Source of the DNA: Malania oleifera
Lineage: Eukaryota > Streptophyta > Magnoliopsida > Santalales > Ximeniaceae
NCBI RefSeq assembly: GCF_029873635.1
Contig: NC_080418.1
Location: 150,343,748-150,407,747, forward strand
Direction of reading: 5' to 3'
Length of the DNA: 64,000 bases
Every line of letters starts with the position of its first letter. The stretch's first letter is position 1. A program made the translations under genes and the position numbers. Below are positions 46,601-58,600 of the stretch, one piece after another. Under the pieces are notes generated by a model. It saw only the letters and a list, made by a program, of their open reading frames with translations. It was not told where the DNA came from and searched no databases.

Positions 46601-49600
46601 CTTCAGAATATTTCTACAGTTCTAAATGATTTTTAAGAATAACAAACTACGATATATACCATTATAATCCATTAATAAATAATATAAAAAAATCAAAAAC
46701 TAAAAAATTTTAGTTGTGCTTAGCTATGTCATGACAAGAGCTCATATTAAATACACCTATTTAGCCAACTTAAGATTTAAGGAAGGGTCAATCAGCTGCG
46801 TTAAAGACAACTTCTTTTCCAAGATGTTGAACTTCAATTATCATACCCACAAGAAGATGATAATCTTTGGACATAATTTTCTTGAACTTACATTTTAGAA
46901 TAAATTTTGAAAAAAGTTACCCCTGGCGTTGTTCAAGAAATTTAAGAAACTTGAAGTTGATTTCTCCTTTCTTAGCACCCCACCTATATCCTTGGCATCA
47001 ACAATTATTTAAATATTTTTGCTAAATATTCCCCATGATGCAACAATGTAACAGAATCTCTAAAAAAGGAACAAAGCTAATAATTTTATCCATTATAGAA
47101 TGTATATTAGAAAAACAAAAAGTTGAATAATGGAAAATATGTAAGAAAATATATAAGTAGAAAAATTCAAGTGTCTCATGAAAATACAAGAAAAATACTC
47201 ACTATATACATTTTAGAGAGCAGATTATTTAGGACTTGGTGCATATGGGGCCATTTTTGTCAAAAAAAAAAAATCTATTATGATTAGCATAAGTAAGGTC
47301 TGACCTGCAGAGTAGAAGTACAGCTCCCAGGCCTAGTCAGCAGTCTCTTCATCCTCTCCTTTAACCACAAGTTCTCCATTTTTCTTCATTAACTATTCAG
47401 ATTTGTTTCCCCAGATTTCTGACATGGTATCAGAGCAATAAAAACATTCAAACCAGAGTGATCTAATTGTTGTCTAATCTCTTTCATTCCTCCTTGAATC
47501 AGAGATCTTCTCTCTGGTTGGAGAACTGCCTAAGCCTTCTTTTTCTGCTGTACAGTTGTCTGCAAGCTTTTTTGGGTGCTTTATGTAGTTGTTTTCTTTT
47601 CATGACGTAAAAGTAGTATTCTTTTTTCATCTTATATCCTGCGACTACTGGTTGTAATGTGCCCCTGATTTGTTGCAGTTGTGGTTGCTTTCTTACCTTT
47701 TTGTCCTCCCCTCTGTGGGTTATTATTTCTAGTGTCTCCTCCCGTATGACTGGTAGTCTTGACTTATTTTAGTCCTTAAAGCCCAGTGCTTCACACTCTT
47801 AAGGTACTTCACACCCAAAGGGGGTGTTTTGTTTGTGGCATCTTTCAAGATTCTTGAAAATATGATGCCCATAACATCGCATTCTCATGTTTGTTTGAGC
47901 ATGGGTATCTTACATGCCAAGAATGCTCACATTCTATGGGCATCCTATTCCCATCACTTTGCCCTCACTTTTTTGTCTCAACAATGCCCCTATAATATAA
48001 TATAATCACACTCCATTGTTATATATAAAAATGAAAGTAAAAAATTTTAAATTAGTATAGAAATTAATTATTTCTAATTAGAATATATATATATATATAA
48101 TGTTAATTAAAATATATATTATTTTTAAAATGTTTATTAAAATTGTTGAAATGCAGGTCAGGCAGGGCAGAAATGAGGAAGCATTAGTTATTGTCTTTGG
48201 TATTCAAAGGAGTTATAGCTAGTAGGGACTGGCTTGGAGAGCATATGTACAGCTGCCATGTCTGGTCGACAGTCTTTCTCTCCTTCTCTCCTCTCGTCTT
48301 CTTATCCCTCACTACCCTTAAAACTTTTTTTCCCCATTAACCATTCAGATTATAACAGATTTCCAGCAACACATATAAGCAGTGTTCAATGCTTGAAATG
48401 AAGAGGCTATTACCTGAATACAAAAACGGACAGTGTAGATCCCTTCCTCATTATATTCCGGTGTAATAATCACTTCTGATATTCGCGAAACCTCAGTTAA
48501 AACAGCAACAGCACTCAAAAACCAACAATCACCCAATCGGCCCTATTCAAGATACGGTCCAACCAATAATCATATGAAACTAAAATAATGAATCAACTTC
48601 ATCGAAAAGATTATCCTAAAGCAACAAAAACACACAAGATTAAAGACAAAACTCCTGCAAGCCAAGTTGCAAAGAAACCACACCTGACAAACATCAGAAG
48701 GATTAGCAGCTCCAGAAAATAAGCATGGGTGAGATTCCACATGGTTCGCTTTCACCATTTCAATAGGCCTCATCCACTTAGAAACAACCTTGGAAAAATA
48801 AAATACAGTTATTAGTGTTCAGATAACAAAAATTTCAACAAGAATAATCAGGATGACAAAAGAATCAATAATCCTCAATTAATCAAGACAATAATATACC
48901 AGCAGCTTTGATGGAGGATTTTCAGGATCTACAAATAGTGATTGTTCATTAGGAGGAAACTCCTGATCAGTAAAATGGTTCTCTCCTCTGGCAGAAAGGG
49001 CTTCTTTCACAGCCAATTCAACTGAAAGCATCCGTTGATTGATTTCTTCTCGTGTTTCCATCCTAGGTTTCCTCATCTTTCTGGCAAAAGAATCAACATC
49101 AAGTACAACCCCTTCACGCTCAGACCTCCTTTTCCTTCCACTTGAATATTGCCCATCCCAATCTACATCATCCCTGTCATATAAATCTACATCTGCAGGA
49201 TCACTATCCCACTCATCGACCTAAGCAGAACACATAAATTACCAATCAATGTAACAGGTTCAACCACATAATTTACATATTTTGCAATGAAGTATGTATA
49301 GTTTTCTGAAGTTTTAAATTCATGAGACAACCTCATGAAATAACACTTTAAATCCCTAAATTGTAAATGGATAAAGTAACAAAGAGCACATACTCTTGAT
49401 GGAGAATCTGCCCAGTGCCAATTATCTTCTGGAAAATCAACCATACTGTACTCAGCTGTTCCAATTGCAGCATAAAGAGCAGCAATCTCATCTTCAGTCA
49501 AGGACCTCCCCCAAAGGAAAACATCCATTATATGCATCTTAGATTCAGCTCCCTCACTGTCTGACCTCCCAAATGCATCCATATCTGTAGGCGGTCTACA

Positions 49601-52600
49601 GCCAATCCAAACTTCAGTTCCTAGTTCCCAAATGCTATTGCCCACACACAGCGGTAACCCAGTTTGGTAGCCATCAAAACTTCCATCCAGATAACAAGTT
49701 GCCTCGCCTATAACAGCATCAATGGTCATTGTTACAATATGCCACCTGCAAAGCAAAACAAAATCCCTTAAACAAGGCAAAACAAAGGGGGGGATAAAGA
49801 AAAAGGTTATGATGTACCCCTTCCAATCTCAGTGTTTGGGAAAAATTACAATAGGAAATGGAGAAGCAAAAGTGCATGCGCTCAGAACTAGACAAACTGA
49901 GCACCAAATACTGATCTGATAAGGAAAATGCACAAACCTTCCATCTGCAATGCTTGTTGCACTGATACTCCACTCCTTTGCCACAGTGGTGTGTCTATCA
50001 CCTTTAGTAATTAATCTAAGCCCAACTTGCCCTGCCTCAATACCTTGTTCGGCACCAGCCACCAGGATTTCCCAACAAACTCTCTTCTGGAATTCAGAGC
50101 CTAGAAGGCAAATTGGTCCAGACTCAGGCTGAATCATCACTGCAATAGAGAAGCTAACCTTTTGACTTCGACAAACACTGGGATCAACTTGGCCACAGTG
50201 CCTTCCAATCGCTGTTGGCTCATCATCAAGGACACATACAGCTCCTGAAACTCCCGTCTGCCAAGAAGGTAAACAGTCTACTTTCATATAATCATTTAAT
50301 TTTTAAGATAAACAAAGAATTGTATCAAAGATAAAGGCAGAGTAGATCACAAAGAGAACAAGGTTTCCTCCAGAACATAGTTTCAAACAATCATATCAGA
50401 TCACAAATTTTTTCTTCCTTTTTTGAAAGTAAATATCATAATCATATTGGTTAACTCTTTTTTCTGGGTTAACAATTTATTATCCCAAAGTAAAAAACAA
50501 TGAAATCTTTCAAGAACTTAAAAAGCAGCAAAAAGTATGGAGGTCCACTGACGCAGATCACAAGGTGTGCAAGAAAGAAGTACAGAATTGTTGTCCAGAA
50601 ACATGTAATGCCTACTCAGGACCCCCTTTTTCAGAGGAAAGAAAAACTTCATTAAGAAGAGAAGAAGAATTTAAAATAAGGATAAGAGATACTAAAAATA
50701 AGAAAATAAGGAGTACTATAAACAATGAAGCGTTCCAATTCAACTAAACATCCCCAGAACATAAACCTTATAACATCCTGCACTAAAAGCCCAAACAGCT
50801 GCCAAACACTGAACCCAATCCCAAAGCAAATATTGAAGATAGCTTCTTCCCATTATAAATGCATCCATTTTACTCCTACCAGATCCCAACATAGCTGCAA
50901 AGAGCACACACTTCCACAAAGTTACAGAAGCAGAGGCTTAACAAAAGGGGTTACATTACGGTTAGTTCTTTCTATAATAAGCTGGACAACCCCGCTGAAA
51001 CCGAGATTAATTCCCCTGGAAGGATTTGGAGAACTCCAGCCCCAACCAAAGAAACTATTTTTGCTCGAGGCGAAGTTCAAAATATGCTCACTACTAATAA
51101 CCATTAGAATAGGGGAATAAATTTGGTTAATAGATGCTTTTTATGCAAGGATAATGCTGAAATCTGTGGATCATATTTTGCTTCACCATCACTGGACCAG
51201 AAATCTGTGGAACCTGGCTACTGATCTGGCCAGTCAGCACTGGGCTACAGCTGAGATAGTGGAAAAGGAGATCTGGGCATGGAGAGGTATTCATAAAAAC
51301 AACAAAAGAAAAGAAAATACTTGTCCTTTATCCCTCTCACCATTCTTTGGGTTGTGTGAGAGACTCAAGAGCCTTCAAAGAAACAGTAATTTCTCTCACA
51401 ACCCTCGAGGTTAAATGCATTACAGCTCTTACTAGCTAGTTTAGTCGATTGTGTATGCCCTGAGCCACACAATTCTTTATTTAATGGATACCTTGTCACG
51501 CAACTATTTTCATGCCATTTTGTCTCTCTCAACCTCTTTTTTTTGCACATGGGTGGCACTTCCTTGGTGCCCTCTAATGAATTCTCTGTTTACAGTTAAA
51601 GCAAAAAGACATGCTGATAAGAATTAAAGTATGAATTTGTTTTCCATAATATCAGAATGTATGAATGCCACTATGACTATGCACACACAAGTGCTTGCAT
51701 TCAGGGGAAAAAGGAAATGTCCCCACCTGGACGGCCCTGCGGGCTAACTGTGCTGTGCGTATCCGACGTGCAATGCTTGAAACCCTCTCTCGTGCAAAAG
51801 AATCATCGAGAACAGAATCACCTCCTACTGCACGAACTGCAGCTGCCATGGCTGTTGCCTCCCTACTTCCAGCATTAGGAATAGAGGATATGAGAGAAGC
51901 CTCTAGTTCCTTCCATTTCCGCTCTTCCTTTTCAAGGAGAACCTTCCTTCTTTCTTTACCCCTTCCCTCCTCTTCACGCCTCTGCATTAAGATTTCCTCT
52001 TCCATCTCTTTCTCTCTTATGTAACTATAAAAATCATATAAAATAAGATTTTAGAAACGAACAGTTTGAGGTTTAATGATTTCACAAATAATAATAAAGA
52101 AAAAATCTGCACAAGCAAGTCATTTACCTCTCCTGAATAATTTCAAACTGTCTACGGTCCTCTGGCAACCATTTTTTAATTTTCTTGGCACTTAGGTTGG
52201 GAAACCCTATACTATCAAGGAAGAGTCTCAAGCGGACCTCATCCTGCAGCAGCAAAAGTACAATGAAATCATTATTACCGATCATAACAAATCAGCAAGC
52301 AAGCCAGCATGGTAAAGAACTAATATGTTTATTCACCTGTACACGCTCTGCTTTAGCAGTCAAACCAAGCAAAAGAAGTAAATAACCTCCAAACTTGTCC
52401 CACATGTAGACCCATTCAGTATCAATTGCTTCTTCCAATGCCAAAATCCGTGCATGCGCACACATTTCTCTTCTGTGGCCTACATCACTGGTTGAATCAT
52501 GCCAAAATGGCCTTCCAAATCTCATTCTGCAGAAAAACGATCCAGCGGCAATTTCCTCGTTTTTCAGACGATCTCTCAATTTCATTACATCTGCTCTTGG

Positions 52601-55600
52601 GAGCACAAAATTTCCTGCCCTATCGCGCATAACTGTAGGGTCTCCAACAAGAAGAGCAGCTGAACTAGCTGACCTCTGTGGAGCTGAGTAAGTTCCAGAT
52701 AAAGCATTTCTGGTCTGCAAGATAAAATATAACCTGCTGTTAAATGCAAACACAACCACTACCATATCAAATAAAAGGGCAATTTATATTACAATGCATT
52801 GAATTCAATCAAGAATTAGTAAGTAGAAAAGAACCCAAAGGGAGAAGGAAAAAAAAACAAACAAACAAACACAGGTTGCAAGATAATTAAGCACAGTTTA
52901 GAAGAAACCTTCAATTCAATCATATATATGAACGAACTCACATCAATCTGTATTTTATTGAACCAAAAATCTATACAGCATCTGGAGATACCAATTGATG
53001 CAGAGGCACACTGATGTGAATATCCAGATATAATTTGACATTTTGAAAACAAAGTTGTTGATGACAATTAAGCATAAAGTCGTATAACCAACAAATCTTT
53101 CCTCCTGGCTGTATAGCTGGTAAATACCCATTACTGCACATAATAACAAGAATTATATATGTCACTTATGGTGAAAATGAGGAAGGGCAAGGGGAGAACT
53201 TTCCTGTTTGGTATATTGACTCTTCCAAAAAATAACCTACCTACAAGAGAGTTAATAGATTGGTTTGCTCTTGAAATCTCAATAGCTCTTGACAAACTAA
53301 GGTCCCCATTTAGTTATGGAAAACAATTTTCATTTTCTGTTTTAGTTTCCAAAGAATTACGAAAGAAGTTAACTATCAGTATGACAACATTTGTATAAAA
53401 TAAATGAACAATAAGAAAAGTTTTGGCACTTTTTGATTGTGAAAATAATTTTATATTCCATTTCAATTTTCAAATAATTACAAAAATGCCACATTATTTT
53501 ACAATTTTCTAAATTAATATTAAAAAGCTGGAAAACAAATTTTATTGTTTACAAAATTTCTGACTTACTGCTTTGCATAAGGGAGCATGGATCCAAATCT
53601 TGGACTTTGATTTGCATTATGTATTGAGTTTCTTCCAAATCCACACAAATCCAAATTCAAGCCCCAAAGTCCATGATCACAAATACAAACTTATATTATT
53701 TTTGGAAGAGAGAAACATGTAATCTTTTTAGCAATTATTTTGAAATCCAAAAAATAAAAATAAAAACTTTTTTTCACAACTAAACAAAAATTTTATTTTT
53801 AATACAAATCTTGAAAAACTAAATAATAATCTAAAATTTATAATTTTTGGAAACTAAAAATGGAAAACAGAAAAAGTTTTCCACAACTAAATGGGCCCTA
53901 AATATTTCCAATAGTTTTCACCTTTTTGGGAATTTAACCCCACCATAAGGAGAGTATAATGACAATTCACAATATCAATAATATTGAATTCTTAAATGCA
54001 AATTTCTTTTTTCTTCCAAATCATTCATACTAACACATACAGCAAAATACAAAGACCTCTTGATATTTTTTGAAGAGATGCATGCCTCCTTGACTTACTA
54101 AAAATTACAACCACCTCACTTACTAGTAAAGGGTAGTAGAAAGCATGCTTTAATAATGAGTTTGCACTTCTAAAATGGTAAAGCAAAAACCCAACTTGAG
54201 AACATCATAAGCACAAAGCACATGCTCGTAAGCCTATGACCCACTTGAATCTTCATGCCTCACAATCACACATGATAAGAACACTGGAAGCAAAACATCA
54301 AGAAACAGACACATTGAAGAGAGGTCTATGTGGTCTTATTAACCTTATTCAGGACGTTGCATGTCCAAACAATATTTTGATAAAAAGAGAAGATGTATTA
54401 GTGAGAGATAAGAGAAGTGACAACATTTAAGGGACAGGAAGTCCACCAAAACTAAGAAACAAAAAACAAACCAAAATAAAAAGAAAGAAAACAAAACCAA
54501 GTACAAGAAAATAAAAACTAAGTAAAATTAACCAAGAAAACTCTTTTCAATCCCTTTCCGTCATAATTCACCAAGCACTTCAACTTAGCTAATTCCCTCT
54601 GACCCTTCTTCACTTTATTTTTACCACCATCAAGACGCACTTTGTTCCTCCAGAACCACATAGCTTCTAAATCCCTTAAATCTGGAGCTTCTAAATCCCT
54701 TCCCCCTGCATGTCCAAACAATATTTTGACCAAGAAAAATGATTTAGCTTTGATTTCTGTCCAGACATCAAGGGAATGCCACCCATATACAAACATCGAT
54801 ACATTTACCTGCTCAGCAAGGTGTCTTCAAGAATTACAAATGAGTCAACAGAAGGCAAACCACTATGCCATCCAGTAACAGTAATGATCCAGCGGTCTTT
54901 AAAAACATGTTGGAGTTCTGCTGTTCCTTCCAAAGCTCTCTTATTCCTTTTCCTCCACACCAACCAAAAAAAGGAAAGGGGAATAGGTACAAGGTTTTCT
55001 TCCTCTCCTTACTAGCACGGATTTCCTTCCATGTCCCTTGTCTATTGGATTGAATCCCTCTCTGTGTGAGGGTTCTCGTATTATACAGCAAATAGAAACG
55101 CCAATTACAAGGCTAAAAATCAGCAATTACAGCCATCTAGGAGACTAATTAAGACAATTACAATCAGCCTATTAATTACAGAATATCAACTACTTTCAGC
55201 CTACTAATCACAGAATATCTACAGCAATAATATAAAATCATGCCATTATTAGAGAGACTAATTATGGCACCGTATTTGACTGACATCCACAACTCTCCTT
55301 TGACTGCTCTAGCAAGAGCCCACTGATGTCAGATTGCAAAGATAGCAAGGTCCAATGGGGATGATCACTAGCAAGGGCATCCTCGTCACAAATGCTCCAA
55401 ATATTTCCTTGGTCAGATATTTGGAGATGATAACTAATGAAGGCATCCTTATCACGAACAAAACTGAAGATAGAAGGGAGTTTGGTACTAAGAGGATATT
55501 GACTGTACCATATATCATGCCAGAAAAACAATTATCCCCACTTCCCACTTAGAAGCTGATGTAAGAGAAAAAAATTTCCAAACTCCAACAACATGTGGTA

Positions 55601-58600
55601 TTCTCCCGGCTTAGTGGTCGAACCATTATGCAGAAGACCATAGTTCGAATCAATTACTTCCCTCCAAAAATTGTTGAGTAACTGGAGCCAGAGACGCATG
55701 TGAGCTGGTGCCGCATGTGAGCTATTAAGCCATGTTGAGCTGTAATCCGCAGCTGTCTGCGGCTATTGATTGAAGCCGAAATTGATTACAATTTAATCTG
55801 CCATTTACTGTAATTTCTCCAGCCATCTATCAATAGAGAAGTGTGTGCAAGTGAAAATGTGTGTAGAAAAGAGCGTGAGGAAGAGTGCAAAGAGAGCTGA
55901 GAAGAGAGTTTGTATTTTCTTCCAATTTCATAGTGGACTGTGGTGTGCTCCGTGGACGTAGGTCAATCTAGACCGAACCACGTAACTTCTGGTGTCCTTA
56001 TTTTTCTAGCGTGTGTTTATTGCTCGTAGATTCCTAACAAGTGGTATAAGAGCCCAATTCGGAGCACAAACGTCAGATTCGAGAAATTCACTGAAAAACA
56101 GAACCCTATCCAGTGTCTCAAAATTGCATTTTGAGAGCACCACTGTGTTCCTCTTGTCAAGACGAAGCCAACAGTGAAAACCGGAGCTCGAAAGGAGCCC
56201 AGACGACACCGCACGCGCTTGCACGCACCGCCAACGTCCAAACGATGTGTCCACGTGCTCCCACGCGCCGGCAGACAGTCAGCAAGTCATCCCACGCACC
56301 GACGAACGCCCGGCGAAGAACGGGAAGGTTGAAGACAACATGACGTCAGCGCCACGTCACCTGTCCATGTCAGCGCTGGGTCCGCGCACGTCATCAACTT
56401 CAGCGCCATGTGGCGCCGAGTAAGCAGCCCAATCAGTAGCCGCATCATCACCCAGTCAGTGGCCGAGCCAGCCGCCATGTCACTCCGAGCCCACGCCACA
56501 TCATCTGCCACGTCGGCAATTAGGACCCACAGAATATGCTAGCAAGTAGGCCCCACAGTGCCACGTCAGCAGTGGACCCCATCCCTGCCACGTCAGCAGA
56601 TGGCGTCAGTAACGACATCAAGTAACGGCGTCACTAATGGTAGGTATATTCCATTAAGTTTGGGAATATTCCGTTAAGTTTGACCTTTTTGACAGAGAAG
56701 TTTGACCAAGTTTCTGGAGTCATTTCAAAACTGATTTTCGAAAGACTTAAACCATTTCTAAGGTTTTCGACCGTTCCAGATCCAACCGTACTGTTCATTT
56801 GAGCTAATTCCATCTTTTGATTAGCGAATCGAGATGTTGACAAAAAGAGCTCAAAGATCGAGATGTTTAACGGCAACAATTTCGGTTTCTGAAAGATGCA
56901 GATTGAAGATTACTTGTTTGGGAAGGAATTGCACTTACCATTTAAGAGAAAGTCAGGTTCTATGAACGAGGACGAGTGGGAGTTGCTTGACCGGAAAGGT
57001 CTCGAAGCTATCAGAATAACATTGTCAAAGTTTGTGGCATTTAATATCAAGCACATATCAACCACCAAGTATCTAATGGATGCGTTTTCTAACATGTACG
57101 AGCAACCGTTAGCCGCTAATAAGGTACATTTTATGAAAAGGTTATTTACTATGACCATATCTGCAAGTGAAAGTTTTACCAAGCATTTGAATAGTTTCAA
57201 CGAGTTGTCGGATCAACTCGCTTCAGTTGGGATTACATTTGATAGTGAGATTCGTGCCCTACTAATTCTTAGTCAGTGCCCGAAAGTTGGAATGGTATTG
57301 TAATTGCAATCAGTAGCTCCGCAAGGAAATCAAAGCTAGTATATGATAAGGTCGTTAGCATAATTTTGACGGAAGAAATCAGAATGCAGTCAAACCATGA
57401 TTCTACTTCAAGTTTAGCCTTGAACATGGAAAGTCGAGGCAGAGGAAGCAGACATGGACAATCAAACAATCGCAACAAATCCAGGTCCAGATCCAGAAAT
57501 CCCAGATGTTCTCAGGACACAGGTTCCCAGGGCACAAAGAATATAAAATACTGGAACTATGGAAAAACTGGTCATTACAAAAACCAGTGCAAAGATCTGA
57601 AAAAAGAATATGAGACGAAGGCGAAGACAGAAGCAAATGTTGCTTCAGAAAATGATGATATGTTGATATGCTCTTTGAAGAGCAAAAAGGAGTCTTGGGT
57701 GTTCTGGAGCTTCGTTTCATGCCACTTGCAGTAGAGATTACCTAGAGAAGTATACACCAGGTGACGTCAGTAAAGTATACCTTGGCAATGATCAACCTTA
57801 TGACATAACCGGCAAGGGGACAGTGAAGGTCAAGATGAACGGGTCAGTATGGAAGCTGAGAGATGTCAGATATATTCCAGATCTGAGGAAGAACTTGATC
57901 TCAGTTGGTCAACTGGTAGATGAAGAATATAACACAACATTCATTGGTAATGAATGGAAGATTTTGAAGGGTGCATTGACGATTGCATGAGGAAAGAAAA
58001 ATGGAACAATTTATGCAACCCCTTATGCATGCATGTCTATTACAGTTTCTACAGGAAATGATGATAGCAACATTTGGCATCAACGACTCGGACACCTGAG
58101 TGAGAAGGGACTCAGGGTGATGCACTCAAAGGAAAGTTGAGCGATTTACAGTTAGTGAAGATTGACATGTGTGAGGATTGCATACTTGGGAAACAGAAGA
58201 GGGTTAGTTTCCAGACGAACACCAGTACCCCAAAGAAGGAGAGACTTGAGCTAGTCCATTCAGATATATGGGGACCAACGACCATTTCATCCACAACTGG
58301 GAAGCATTACTTCGTGACATTTATTGACAATCATTCTCGGAAGGTATGGGTTTACTTCCTGAAATACAAATATGATGTATTTGATGCTTTTAATATTTGG
58401 AAAGCAATGGTTGAAAATGAAACTAGTTTGAAAATCAAGAAGCTGAGAACCGATAATGGTGGTGAGTATGATGACACCGGGTAAAAGAAATTCTGCTATG
58501 AGCATGATATCAGGATGGAAAAAACTGTGCTAGGTGCTTCAGCACAACGGCATAGCCAAGCAGATGAACAAATTGTTGACAGAAAAAACTAGAAGCATGC

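Noticed and set aside
49829-50287. 152-codon frame extending beyond the DEK1 LG3 exon on both sides
   Set aside because: The true exon ends at 49938 (GT donor) and starts at 50257 (AG acceptor); the extension is intron.
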